From contig CAVZRJ010000003.1 of assembly GCA_963777665.1 (NCBI GenBank), forward strand, positions 434,001 to 498,000: a DNA stretch of 64,000 nucleotides, read 5' to 3'. Below the pieces are notes generated by a model that was given only the letters and a program-made list of their open reading frames with translations, searched no databases and was not told where the DNA came from. This DNA is from Bog-756 sp963777665 (GTDB taxonomy: Bacteria > Actinomycetota > Acidimicrobiia > Acidimicrobiales > RAAP-2). The position numbers were made by a program, and so were the translations under genes. Positions within the stretch are counted from its first letter, which is position 1. Each line of letters starts with the position of its first letter. Positions 1-8,573 of the stretch are shown one piece after another.

Positions 1-1477
1 TTCCACACCGCCGACGGCCTCGACCGACGGCGGCCGGCACCAGGGCGCTCCGACCGCCCCCAACCCACAGGCGGGCCACGGCGCCACATCCCCGGGCAAT
101 CAGAACACCCAGAACTCCCAGGGCACCCGCAACAACCGGAACTCCCAGGGGAACCGTGCCGGCAACCAGGGGAACCGGCCCGGCAACCAGAACTCCCAGG
201 GGAACCGGCCCGGCAACCAGGGCGGCAACGACGACGTGGGCAACCGGCGGTCCAACCGCCGCCGCCGCGGGCGCGACCGTCAGGGCGGTGGTCCAGAGGG
301 CGATCTCCAGGGCGGCGCCAACCAGGACCAGCAGTACCAGGGCGAGCTCATTCCGGTGCGCGGGCTCCTCGATCTCCGTGACGAGGGCTATGGATTCCTC
401 CGGTGCGAGGGCTACCTGCCCTCCGCCAAGGACGTCTACGTCTCGATCAGTCAGGCCCGACGGTTCGCCCTCCGCAAGGGGGACAGCCTCGAGGGGTACT
501 GCCGGCCCGCAGGCTCGACCGAGAAGTTCCCGGCGCTCCTCCAGATCGACACGGTCTCCGATCTCGATCCCGAAGCGGCCCGCAACCGCCCGCGCTTCGA
601 GGACCTGACCCCGCTCTTTCCCGACGAGAAGCTGCACCTCGAGATGCCGAGCGACAAGGAGAACATGACCGCTCGCATCGTCGACCTGCTCTCGCCGATC
701 GGCAAGGGTCAGCGCGGCCTGATCGTCTCGCCCCCCAAGGCGGGCAAGACGACGGTCATGAAGCACATCGCCCACTCCATCGAGGCCAACAACCCCGACG
801 TGCACCTCATGGTGCTGCTGGTCGACGAGCGCCCGGAGGAAGTGACCGACATGCGACGCTCGGTCAAGGGCGAGGTGGTCGCATCGACGTTCGACCGTCC
901 GTCGGAGGAGCACACAGCGGTGGCCGAACTGGCCATCGAACGGGCCAAACGGCTGGTCGAGGGCGGTCGGGACGTGGTCATCATCCTCGACGGCATCACC
1001 CGCCTGGCCCGCGCCTACAACCTGGCCCAGCCGGCCACCGGTCGGATCATGTCCGGTGGGGTCGACTCGGGGGCCCTCTACCCGCCCAAGCGGTTCTTCG
1101 GAGCGGCACGCAACATCGAGGAGGGCGGATCGCTCACCATCCTGGCCACCGCGCTGGTGGAGACCGGCTCCAAGATGGACGAGGTCATCTTCGAGGAGTT
1201 CAAGGGGACCGGCAACATGGAGCTCCGGCTCGACCGGCGGCTCGCCGAACGGCGGCTCTACCCGTCGATCGACGTCAACGCGAGCTCCACCCGACACGAG
1301 GAGCTGCTCTTCGACCGCTCCCAGCTCCAGCAGGTCTGGAAGCTGCGCCGGGTGCTCAACGCGCTGGCCAACGAGGGAAGTGCCGCCGCCGGCCTGGAAC
1401 TGCTCATGGACAAGATCCGCACGACCAAGAGCAACGACGAGTTCCTCGCCGAGATCGCCAAGGGCCCGGCCACCTGA
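1..1477 (+). CDS. rho: Transcription termination factor Rho (5' end missing)
   Basis: Rho is the hexameric RNA-dependent ATPase that terminates untranslated transcripts. The frame is open from base 2, so the true start lies left of the window. The first 80 or so visible residues are a low-complexity Asn/Gln/Arg/Gly/Ser segment with repeats such as GNRPGNQ, followed by an Arg cluster near base 240-275. Actinobacterial Rho proteins typically carry such an N-terminal insertion. The RNA-binding cold-shock-like domain follows (LLDLRDEGYGFLR), then Walker A SPPKAGKTT at 728-754 and Walker B VVIILDG near 974-994. The Q-loop and R-loop region (SGGVDSGALYPPKRFFGAAR) and the C-terminus are complete. 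A GTG at 236 lies inside the open frame and is unlikely to be the start. rpmE and prfA follow, the usual actinobacterial order. Confidence 0.97.
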   Translation, partial: STPPTASTDGGRHQGAPTAPNPQAGHGATSPGNQNTQNSQGTRNNRNSQGNRAGNQGNRPGNQNSQGNRPGNQGGNDDVGNRRSNRRRRGRDRQGGGPEGDLQGGANQDQQYQGELIPVRGLLDLRDEGYGFLRCEGYLPSAKDVYVSISQARRFALRKGDSLEGYCRPAGSTEKFPALLQIDTVSDLDPEAARNRPRFEDLTPLFPDEKLHLEMPSDKENMTARIVDLLSPIGKGQRGLIVSPPKAGKTTVMKHIAHSIEANNPDVHLMVLLVDERPEEVTDMRRSVKGEVVASTFDRPSEEHTAVAELAIERAKRLVEGGRDVVIILDGITRLARAYNLAQPATGRIMSGGVDSGALYPPKRFFGAARNIEEGGSLTILATALVETGSKMDEVIFEEFKGTGNMELRLDRRLAERRLYPSIDVNASSTRHEELLFDRSQLQQVWKLRRVLNALANEGSAAAGLELLMDKIRTTKSNDEFLAEIAKGPAT

Positions 1478-1604
1478 CACCGACGACCACCGGCTCACGG
1501 ACTCCCGGCGCTGCGGACGGGCCACTCGTCCGGTCCGGTAGAATCGCTGGCCTGCGCTCGAACGGCCGCCCACGATCCGTGCGCCGCCACCACGGGAGAC
1601 TCCA

Positions 1605-1841
1605 ATGAAGACCGACATCCACCCCGACTACACCGAAGCCTCGGTGCGCTGCTCGTGTGGGAACACCTTCACCACCAGGTCCACCAAATCCGAGATCCAT
1701 CTCGAACTCTGTAACGAGTGCCACCCGTTCTTCACCGGAAAGCAGAAGCTGGTGGACTCCGGGGGCCGGGTCGAGCGGTTCCAGCGTCGCTACGCCACCA
1801 CCGGCCGCAAGAAGCGTCCCGCGGCGAAGCCCGGGGCCTGA
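1605..1841 (+). CDS. rpmE: 50S ribosomal protein L31
   Basis: A 78-residue protein starting MKTDIHPDY, the expected size for L31 of the large subunit. Cys16, Cys18, Cys36 and Cys39 (CSC and CNEC) are the zinc-binding set, so this is the zinc-containing form rather than the Cys-less paralogue made under zinc starvation. A GGGAG Shine-Dalgarno lies just before the ATG at 1605. It stands 127 bp after rho and 97 bp before prfA, in the same direction, as in many actinobacteria. Confidence 0.97.
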   Translation: MKTDIHPDYTEASVRCSCGNTFTTRSTKSEIHLELCNECHPFFTGKQKLVDSGGRVERFQRRYATTGRKKRPAAKPGA

Positions 1842-1938
1842 TCCACCTGACGACCGGCCGGTCCGTGCCGGCCGGTCCCTGCTCGCCCGACGCTGAGCGG
1901 CCGGCGGTTCGCCGGGTGGGTGACGGTACCCTCTTCCC

Positions 1939-3015
1939 GTGCCCAACGACCGCCTGAAGGACCGACTCGTCGGGCTCGAGCGGGAGTACGAGACCGTGCT
2001 GGCGGAGCTCAACGACCCGTCCCTCTCGTCGCAACCGTCCCGCCTGCGCGACGTGTCCAGACGCCATCGCGAGCTCGGGGAGGTCGTCGAGTGCTGGCGC
2101 CGCCTCCAGTCGGCCGGGTCGGATCTGGAGACGGCCCGCGAGATGGTCGCCGACGCATCGGGGTCCGAGCGCGAGCTGGCCCAGGCCGAAGTCGCCGAGG
2201 CCGAGGAGCACGTCTCCCGCCTCGAGGAGGAACTGCGTGCCCTGCTCGTCCCCCGCGACCCCAACGCCGGGCGCAACGTGATCGTCGAGATCCGGGGTGC
2301 CGAGGGCGGCGAGGAGGCCAACCTCTTCGCCAAGGATCTCTTCGAGATGTACACCCGGTACGCGGCGACCAAGGGGTGGACGGTCGAGGTCCTCTCCTCC
2401 AGCCCCTCCGAGCGTGACGGGCTCAACGAGGTCACGTTCCTGGTCAAGGGGAAGGACGCCTGGCTCCGCCTCGAGCACGAGGGCGGGCCCCACCGGGTGC
2501 AGCGGGTGCCGGTCACCGAGTCACAGGGTCGGATCCACACCTCGTCCGCGGTCGTGGCCGTGCTGCCCGAGGCTGAGGAGGTCGACGTCGACATCGACCC
2601 GGGCGACCTCAAGATCGACGTCTACCGGTCGACCGGCCCCGGGGGGCAGTCGGTCAACACGACCGACTCGGCGGTCCGCATCACCCATCTCCCGACCGGG
2701 ATCGTGGTGGCCATGCAGGACGAGAAGAGCCAGATCCAGAACCGCGCCAAGGCGATGGTGGTCCTCCGCTCACGTCTGCTCAAGGCAGAGCAGGACCGCC
2801 AGGCGGCAGAGCTGTCCGAGCAGCGGCGCAGCCAGGTGGGCGGCGGAGGCCGTTCGGAGAAGATCCGGACCTACAACTACAAGGAGAACCGGGTCACCGA
2901 CCACCGGATCAAGCTGACCCTCCACAAGCTCGACCGGATCCTGCTCGGCGATCTCGACGAGCTCACCGACGCCCTCGTCGCGGACAAGCGCGCCCATCAG
3001 TTGGACGAAGGCTGA
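1939..3015 (+). CDS. prfA: Peptide chain release factor 1
   Basis: RF1 recognises UAA and UAG in the ribosomal A site and triggers peptide release. The 358-residue length is standard. The codon-reading tripeptide is PVT at residues 191-193, which identifies RF1 rather than RF2 (SPF). The catalytic GGQ is at 235-237 within TGPGGQSVNTTDSA; its Gln is the residue methylated by PrmC. The start is GTG at 1939. The gene for the cognate methyltransferase begins 7 bp after the stop, so the two are probably co-transcribed. Confidence 0.97.
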   Translation: MPNDRLKDRLVGLEREYETVLAELNDPSLSSQPSRLRDVSRRHRELGEVVECWRRLQSAGSDLETAREMVADASGSERELAQAEVAEAEEHVSRLEEELRALLVPRDPNAGRNVIVEIRGAEGGEEANLFAKDLFEMYTRYAATKGWTVEVLSSSPSERDGLNEVTFLVKGKDAWLRLEHEGGPHRVQRVPVTESQGRIHTSSAVVAVLPEAEEVDVDIDPGDLKIDVYRSTGPGGQSVNTTDSAVRITHLPTGIVVAMQDEKSQIQNRAKAMVVLRSRLLKAEQDRQAAELSEQRRSQVGGGGRSEKIRTYNYKENRVTDHRIKLTLHKLDRILLGDLDELTDALVADKRAHQLDEG

Positions 3016-3022
3016 GCCCAGG

Positions 3023-3916
3023 ATGGTCGCGATGTCCGGACCGGGCAGCCGCACCGATCTGGTCGGGAAGGTCGCGGCCCGGGTCGGGTCACGCCGGGAG
3101 GCGGTCTGGATCGTGGAGCACGCCGAGGAGGCCGCGCCCCGGGAGGACGGGCCGGCCGCGGTGGCGGCGAGGGCCCTCGTCCTGGCCGACCGGCGGGCCG
3201 ACGGCGAGCCGCTCCAGTACGTGCTCGGCACCTGGCCGTTCCGCACCCTCGAGCTGGAGGTGGACCGCCGGGTGCTCATCCCGCGTCCGGAGACGGAACA
3301 GCTGGTCGGCGCCGCACTCCTCGAGCTCGACCGCATCGCCGTCGGCCGGGATCCGGGCGAACCGTTGGTCTGCGTGGACCTCGGGACGGGCTCGGGGGCG
3401 ATCGCCCTCTCGCTCGCATCGGAGGGGGGCGGCGACAGGGTGCTCGAGATCTGGGCCACCGACGTCTCGGACGACGCGCTCACGGTGGCCCGGGCCAACC
3501 GTGACCGGCTCGCCCGGAGCGACCCGGCTGCGGCCGCGGGGGTCACCCTGGCCGCAGGCGACTGGTTCGCGGCGCTCCCGGGAGAGGTGGCCGGCGTGGT
3601 CGACCTGGTGGTCTCGAACCCGCCCTACATCTCGGAGGAGGAGTACGCCGGTCTGGAGGAGGACGTCCGCGGGTACGAGCCGCGGCTGGCCCTGGTGGCC
3701 GGCCCCGGCGGGTGCGGCCGGCCTGGGATGGCCGGTGTCGAGGCGGTCGTGATCGGCTCGACGCGGTGGCTGCGGCGCGCCGGGGGGCTGGTCGTCGAGC
3801 TCGCCCCGCCCCAGGCCGGCCCCGCGTTGGACGCTGCGCGGCGGGCCGGGTTCACCCGGGCGGGCACCCGGCGCGACCTGGCGGGTCGGGTGCGGATGCT
3901 CGTGGCGGAGCGCTGA
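3023..3916 (+). CDS. prmC: Release factor N5-glutamine methyltransferase
   Basis: PrmC methylates the GGQ glutamine of release factors using S-adenosylmethionine. The protein has 297 residues, with SAM motif I VDLGTGSGAIALSLA and the substrate-binding NPPY at residues 199-202 (VVSNPPYISEEEY). An N-terminal helical region precedes the methyltransferase fold, as in the family. The ATG at 3023 is taken as start; an in-frame ATG nine bases on (MSGPGSR) is equally possible. It lies between prfA and the Sua5/YrdC gene with almost no spacing, the usual translation-factor operon. Confidence 0.95.
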   Translation: MVAMSGPGSRTDLVGKVAARVGSRREAVWIVEHAEEAAPREDGPAAVAARALVLADRRADGEPLQYVLGTWPFRTLELEVDRRVLIPRPETEQLVGAALLELDRIAVGRDPGEPLVCVDLGTGSGAIALSLASEGGGDRVLEIWATDVSDDALTVARANRDRLARSDPAAAAGVTLAAGDWFAALPGEVAGVVDLVVSNPPYISEEEYAGLEEDVRGYEPRLALVAGPGGCGRPGMAGVEAVVIGSTRWLRRAGGLVVELAPPQAGPALDAARRAGFTRAGTRRDLAGRVRMLVAER

Positions 3917-3918
3917 CC

Positions 3919-4590
3919 GTGCCGGTCACCCTGGCGGCCGACGATCGTGCCGCGTTGCAGCGGGCCGTCGAGGCCCTGGCCGGGGGAGCGGTGGTCGCCC
4001 TCCCCACCGACACGGTCTACGGGCTGGCGGTCGATCCGACGCAACCCGACGCGGTCGACCTGCTGTTCCGCTTGAAGGGCCGACCCGCCGATGTCCCGGT
4101 CGCGATCCTCGTGGCCGGCCCCGAACAGGTGGACCTGGTTGCCGGGCGCATGGAGGCGGCCGCGGAGGCGCTCGCCGAACGATTCTGGCCCGGCCCCCTG
4201 ACACTCGTGGTTCGCCGGCGCCCGTCGTTCACCGCAGACCTGGGCGGCCCGGCCTCGGCTCAGCAGACGGTCGGGGTCCGGCGGCCCGACCACCCGGTGG
4301 TCGTCGCCCTCTGCGCGACGTTCGGCCCCCTCGCGGTCACCAGCGCCAATCTGCATGGCGAGCGGCCTGCCACGACGGCCGGAGCGGTCGCGGCCGCTTG
4401 GGCCGGCGCGGACCAACCGGCGGTGATCCTCGACGGGGGGACCTGTGACGGTGTCCCGTCCTCGGTGGTCGAGTGCAGCGGAGGGGCCACAGTGTGCCTC
4501 CGGGAGGGCGCGCTGCCCTGGAGCACGATCTCCGGTGCGCCCGGTGGCACCCAGGGCGCTGCCCCGGCCGTGACCCGCCGCCGGGGTTGA
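3919..4590 (+). CDS. tsaC: L-threonylcarbamoyladenylate synthase (Sua5/YrdC/TsaC family)
   Basis: This enzyme makes threonylcarbamoyl-AMP for the t6A37 modification of ANN-decoding tRNAs. The protein has 223 residues from the GTG at 3919, two bases after the prmC stop. The longer frame that opens inside prmC at 3712 is not used. Family features are GAVVALPTDTVYGLA near the N-terminus, the KGRPADVPVAILV strand, FWPGPLTLVV and the ATP-binding PLAVTSANLHGE. It is a short YrdC-domain form without the C-terminal Sua5 domain. It is co-directional with prfA-prmC, so probably one operon. Confidence 0.93.
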   Translation: MPVTLAADDRAALQRAVEALAGGAVVALPTDTVYGLAVDPTQPDAVDLLFRLKGRPADVPVAILVAGPEQVDLVAGRMEAAAEALAERFWPGPLTLVVRRRPSFTADLGGPASAQQTVGVRRPDHPVVVALCATFGPLAVTSANLHGERPATTAGAVAAAWAGADQPAVILDGGTCDGVPSSVVECSGGATVCLREGALPWSTISGAPGGTQGAAPAVTRRRG

Positions 4591-4625
4591 CGATGGGCCT
4601 CCCGGCAGGCGACACTGGAGGTCTG

Positions 4626-4670
4626 ATGCGCACCGGGACCCTTCTCCGCACCGTAGGCATTATCGACTAG
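4626..4670 (+). CDS. Branched-chain amino-acid leader peptide (attenuator)
   Basis: A 14-codon ORF encoding MRTGTLLRTVGIID lies between the Sua5/YrdC gene and leuB. A strong GGAGG Shine-Dalgarno at 4617-4621 sits 4 nt before the ATG. Five of its fourteen residues are Leu, Val or Ile (LL, V, II). The next genes make leucine, valine and isoleucine, and an intrinsic terminator follows 31 bp downstream. This is the architecture of ribosome-mediated transcription attenuation: stalling at Leu, Val or Ile codons would favour read-through. A potential hairpin 4669-4675/4690-4696 overlaps the leader stop codon and could be the pause structure. I could not identify the antiterminator pairing with certainty. 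Confidence 0.8.
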   Translation: MRTGTLLRTVGIID

Positions 4671-4701
4671 GCACAGACCCTCGCCGGTGTGTGCCTTGTG
4701 A

Positions 4702-4727
4702 CCGTCCACCTCCGGTGGACGGTTTTT
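4702..4727 (+). terminator. Intrinsic terminator (attenuator) upstream of leuB
   Basis: A perfect 9-bp stem (4702-4710 with 4714-4722) closes on a 3-nt loop and is followed immediately by TTTTT at 4723-4727. It lies between the leader peptide and leuB, so it would stop transcription before the structural genes when branched-chain amino acids are plentiful. T-tracts are rare in this GC-rich sequence, which makes the signal stand out. Confidence 0.88.
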
Positions 4728-4812
4728 CAAATTGGCATCCCACACTCCACGGACCGGCACCACGCAGACTGCACAGACCGACAGACTGAGACCCACAGAA
4801 GGACAGGAACGA

Positions 4813-5832
4813 GTGAGCACCTATCAGGTTGGCGTGATCGGCGGTGACGGCATCGGCCCCGAGGTGGTGGCCGAGGCCCTCAAGGCGGTCGCCGCGACCG
4901 GCGTGCACCTGGACACGACCGACTACGACCTCGGGGCCGACCGGTTCGTCCGCACCGGTGAGGTGCTCCCCGACGCCGTCCTCGAGGAGCTCCGCGGTCA
5001 GCAGGCCATCCTCCTCGGGGCGGTCGGCCCCCCGGTCGGCTCGACGGCGGTCCCCTCCGGTACCCTCGAGCGGGGGCTCCTCCTCCGCCTGCGCTTCTCC
5101 CTCGACCTCTACATCAACCTGCGCCCCTTCACCGGGGTGCCGGGAGCGCTCGCCCCGGACTGTGACTTCGTGGTCATCCGCGAGAACACCGAGGGCACCT
5201 ACGCGGGCGAAGGTGGGTTCCTGCGGAAGGGGACGCCGTACGAGGTGGCCACCCAGGGCTCGGTCAACACCCGCCACGGTGTGGAGCGGTGCGCCCGCTT
5301 CGCCTTCGAGCTGGCTGCCGGCCGGCCGCGCACCCACCTCACCCTGGTCCACAAGACCAACGTGCTGACCTTCTCCGGAGACCTCTGGCAGCGCACGGTC
5401 GACGAGGTCGCAGCCGACTTTCCCGGGGTCACCACCGATTACAACCACGTGGACGCCGCCTGCATCTACCTCGTCGAGCGCCCGTCGCGCTACGACGTGA
5501 TCGTGACCGACAACCTGTTCGGCGACATCATCACCGACCTCGCCGGAGCGATCGCCGGCGGCATCGGCTATGCGGCCTCGGCCAATCTCAATCCGGACCG
5601 GACCGGCCCGTCGCTCTTCGAGCCGGTCCACGGCGCGGCCCACGACATCCGGGGGACCGGCAGAGCCAACCCTGCGGCCGCCATCCGGTCGGCCGCCCTC
5701 ATGCTCGACTTCCTCGGGGAGCACTCGGCCGCGGCCAAGGTGACCGGAGCGGTCGAGGAGTTCATCGTCTCGCACCCCAATCCGTCCCTCTCGACAACCG
5801 AGATCGGCGACGCCATCGCAGAAAGGCTCTGA
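4813..5832 (+). CDS. leuB: 3-isopropylmalate dehydrogenase
   Basis: LeuB oxidatively decarboxylates 3-isopropylmalate to 2-ketoisocaproate in leucine synthesis, using NAD. The protein has 339 residues from the GTG at 4813 (STYQVGVIGGDGIGPE), the usual actinobacterial length. An upstream in-frame ATG at 4732 would add a Thr/Gln-rich tail unlike the family. Visible motifs are RENTEGTYAGEGG, the metal-binding Asp region VTDNLFGDIITDLA, and FEPVHGAAHDIRGTG. It is the first structural gene after the attenuator, and ilvE starts 3 nt after its stop. Confidence 0.94.
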   Translation: MSTYQVGVIGGDGIGPEVVAEALKAVAATGVHLDTTDYDLGADRFVRTGEVLPDAVLEELRGQQAILLGAVGPPVGSTAVPSGTLERGLLLRLRFSLDLYINLRPFTGVPGALAPDCDFVVIRENTEGTYAGEGGFLRKGTPYEVATQGSVNTRHGVERCARFAFELAAGRPRTHLTLVHKTNVLTFSGDLWQRTVDEVAADFPGVTTDYNHVDAACIYLVERPSRYDVIVTDNLFGDIITDLAGAIAGGIGYAASANLNPDRTGPSLFEPVHGAAHDIRGTGRANPAAAIRSAALMLDFLGEHSAAAKVTGAVEEFIVSHPNPSLSTTEIGDAIAERL

Positions 5833-5835
5833 GCC

Positions 5836-6765
5836 ATGCCCCTGACCCCGACCGACAGGATCTGGATGGACGGCAAGCTGGTCGACTGGGACGCCGCCAC
5901 GGTCCACGTGCTCAGCCACACCATGCACTACGGCTCGGGCGTCTTCGAGGGGATCCGCGCCTACCCGACCGACCGGGGCGTGGCCATCTTCCGACTACGC
6001 GACCACATCGAGCGGCTCTTCACGTCGGCCGGGGTGTTCCTCATCGACGTCCCCTTCACGGTCGACGAAGTCATCGAGGCGTGCCGAGAGGTGGTCCGGG
6101 TCAACGGCCTGTCGGACGGCTGCTACATCCGACCTCTGGTCTACCTGGGCTACGGCGAGATGGGCCTCAACCCGATGCCCTGCCCGGTCAACGTCTCCAT
6201 CGCGGCCTGGCCCTGGGGCACCTACCTGGGCGACGAGGGGGTCGCCAACGGGGTGTCGACCAAGATCAGCTCGTGGCGCCGCCACGACCCCAATGCGGTC
6301 CCCACCGCCGCCAAGGGAACCGGTATGTACGTCAACTCGTCACTGGCGAAGATGGAGGCTCTCAACGCGGGGTACGACGAGGCCATCCTCCTCGCGCCCG
6401 ACGGCCACGTCAGCGAGTGCACCGGAGAGAACATCTTCGTTGTCCGCAAGGGGCGCCTCATCACTCCGCCGACCTCCGACGCCGGGGCGCTCGACGGCAT
6501 CACCCAGCAGTCGGTCGAAGCGATCGCCTGCGACCTGGGCTACGAGGTCTCCCACGAGCCACTCATCCGCACCGACCTGTACACCGCCGACGAGGCATTC
6601 CTGACCGGGACCGCGGCCGAGGTGGTCCCGATCCGGGCTGTCGACGATCGCCCGGTCGGCGGAGGCAAGCCGGGACCGATCACCCAGCAGATCCAGGCGC
6701 TCTACTTCGCCACCGTGCGGGGCGAGGTCGACCGGTACAAGGACTGGTTGGACTATGTCGAGTGA
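5836..6765 (+). CDS. ilvE: Branched-chain amino-acid aminotransferase
   Basis: This PLP-dependent class IV transaminase performs the last step of leucine, isoleucine and valine synthesis with glutamate as donor. It has 309 residues. HYGSGVFEGIRAYPT is the N-terminal signature, Lys160 (TAAKGTGMY) is the expected PLP Schiff-base lysine, and the C-terminal part has TGTAAEVVPI. The start is ATG at 5836, 3 nt after leuB. Its last 11 bp overlap the start of cimA, indicating translational coupling. Confidence 0.95.
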   Translation: MPLTPTDRIWMDGKLVDWDAATVHVLSHTMHYGSGVFEGIRAYPTDRGVAIFRLRDHIERLFTSAGVFLIDVPFTVDEVIEACREVVRVNGLSDGCYIRPLVYLGYGEMGLNPMPCPVNVSIAAWPWGTYLGDEGVANGVSTKISSWRRHDPNAVPTAAKGTGMYVNSSLAKMEALNAGYDEAILLAPDGHVSECTGENIFVVRKGRLITPPTSDAGALDGITQQSVEAIACDLGYEVSHEPLIRTDLYTADEAFLTGTAAEVVPIRAVDDRPVGGGKPGPITQQIQALYFATVRGEVDRYKDWLDYVE

Positions 6766-8542
6766 CGGCCCGACCCTCAACGACGACGGCCAGGGGGGCC
6801 AGGCCCACGGTCACGCCCACGGCCACCCACACCGCCACGCCCTGACCCCGGGCCAACAGGCCCATTCCCTCGGGCGACGCCCGCGGGACCGGGCCCAGGC
6901 CGATGCCGACGACGGCACCCAGGCAGGGCCCGGCCACGACTTCGACCTTCCCGATCTGCCGGCTGCGGTCGACATCTTCGACACGACCCTGCGCGACGGC
7001 TCACAGCAGGAGGGCCTCTCGCTCACCGTGGACGACAAGCTCCGGGTGGCCGAGCAGCTCGACCATCTCGGGGTGACCTTCATCGAGGGCGGGTGGCCGG
7101 GTGCCAACCCGAAGGACGCCGAGTTCTTCGCCCGGGCCCCGAAGGAGCTCGTGCTCGGGCATGCCACCCTGGTCGCGTTCGGGTCCACACGGCGGGCCGA
7201 CGTGCGGGCCGAGGACGACGAGACCCTCCGTCACCTGGTCAACGCGCAGACCGAGGCGGTTTGCATCGTGGCCAAGTCCTCGGAGATGCACGTCGTGGAT
7301 GCCCTGCGGACGACGCTCGACGAGGCGGTGGCCATGGTGGCCGACTCGGTCGCCTTCCTGCGCGCCAACGACCTGCGGGTCTTCCTCGACGCCGAGCACT
7401 TCTTCGACGGCTACAAGGCGAATCCCGAGTTCACCCTCCGGATCCTCCAGGCGGCCGAGGAGGCAGGGGCCGAGACCCTCGTCCTGTGCGACACGAACGG
7501 GGGGACCCTTCCCTACGAAGTCGAGCGCATCGTCGAGACGGTGCTCGGCCGGTTCGAGACCCAGGTCGGGGTCCACTTCCACAACGACAGCGGCTGTGCG
7601 GTGGCCAACTCCCTGGCCGGCGTGGCGAAGGGGGCCACCCACGTCCAGGGGTGTGTCAACGGCTACGGCGAGCGGGCAGGCAACGCCGACCTCTCGGCCG
7701 TGGTCCCCGACCTCTCTCTCAAGCTGCGGGTTTCCACCATTCCCGACGAGCGCCTCTCGCTGCTCACCCCGGTGGCCCACCACATCGCCGAGCTGGTCAA
7801 CATCGCCCCCAACCCGCAACAGCCCTTCGTCGGCGTCTCGGTCTTCGCGCACAAGGCCGGCCTCCACACCTCGGCCATCGCCCGGCGGTCTGACGCCTAC
7901 GAGCACATCCAACCGGATCTGGTCGGAAACGGCACCCGGTTCGTCGTCTCGGAGCTGGCCGGTCGGTCGACGCTGGTCATGAAGGCGGCCGAGCTCGGCC
8001 TCGAGCTCGACTCCCAGGCCATGACCTCGGTGCTCGACTCGCTGAAGCAGCTCGAGTACGAGGGTTACCACTTCGAGGTCGCCGACGGCTCTCTCGAGCT
8101 GCTGCTCCGGCACGCCACCGGGTGGGAGCAGTCCTTCTTCGAGCTCGAGTCCTATCGGGTCATTGCCGACCAGGGCGTCCTCCTCTCCACCGAGGCGACG
8201 GTCAAGCTACGGGTGGGTGACGACCGGATCGTGGCGACGGCCGAAGGCAACGGTCCGGTGAACGCCCTCGACGCCGCTGTGCGGAGCGCCATCGGCAGTC
8301 GCTTTCCGGCCCTTGCCGGGGTCCACCTGGTCGACTACCGGGTGCGGGTCCTCGACTCGGCCAGGGGCACCGGATCGGTCACCCGGGTGCTCATCGACTC
8401 GACCGACGGGGACCGCACCTGGACCACCATCGGCGTCTCGGAGAACATCATCGCCGCCTCCTGGCAGGCCCTCTCCGACTCCATCGTCTACGGTCTGCTC
8501 CACGCTGGGCAGGGCGGGGTCGCTCCGGCGGATCCCTCCTGA
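6755..8542 (+). CDS. cimA: Citramalate synthase (CimA-type) with His-rich N-terminal extension
   Basis: The protein resembles the CimA branch of the isopropylmalate/citramalate synthase family. It condenses pyruvate with acetyl-CoA to give a threonine-independent route to 2-ketobutyrate and isoleucine. The catalytic TIM barrel starts near residue 68 (VDIFDTTLRDGSQQEG), with the metal-site histidines in VHFHNDSGCAVANS. A C-terminal LeuA-type allosteric domain follows from about residue 470. The odd part is the first 65 residues, which carry His at 18, 20, 22, 24, 26 and 28, then a charged linker. No alternative start exists before the barrel, and the ATG at 6755 overlaps ilvE by 11 bp. A homologous enzyme with another keto-acid substrate cannot be excluded. 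Confidence 0.87.
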   Translation: MSSDGPTLNDDGQGGQAHGHAHGHPHRHALTPGQQAHSLGRRPRDRAQADADDGTQAGPGHDFDLPDLPAAVDIFDTTLRDGSQQEGLSLTVDDKLRVAEQLDHLGVTFIEGGWPGANPKDAEFFARAPKELVLGHATLVAFGSTRRADVRAEDDETLRHLVNAQTEAVCIVAKSSEMHVVDALRTTLDEAVAMVADSVAFLRANDLRVFLDAEHFFDGYKANPEFTLRILQAAEEAGAETLVLCDTNGGTLPYEVERIVETVLGRFETQVGVHFHNDSGCAVANSLAGVAKGATHVQGCVNGYGERAGNADLSAVVPDLSLKLRVSTIPDERLSLLTPVAHHIAELVNIAPNPQQPFVGVSVFAHKAGLHTSAIARRSDAYEHIQPDLVGNGTRFVVSELAGRSTLVMKAAELGLELDSQAMTSVLDSLKQLEYEGYHFEVADGSLELLLRHATGWEQSFFELESYRVIADQGVLLSTEATVKLRVGDDRIVATAEGNGPVNALDAAVRSAIGSRFPALAGVHLVDYRVRVLDSARGTGSVTRVLIDSTDGDRTWTTIGVSENIIAASWQALSDSIVYGLLHAGQGGVAPADPS

Positions 8543-8573
8543 CCACGGCGATCCAGCCCCCGAGGAGCACCAG

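Noticed and set aside
236..1477. GTG at 236 as the start of rho
   Set aside because: The same frame is open to the left window edge and encodes the Asn/Arg-rich segment typical of actinobacterial Rho, so the gene is truncated by the window.
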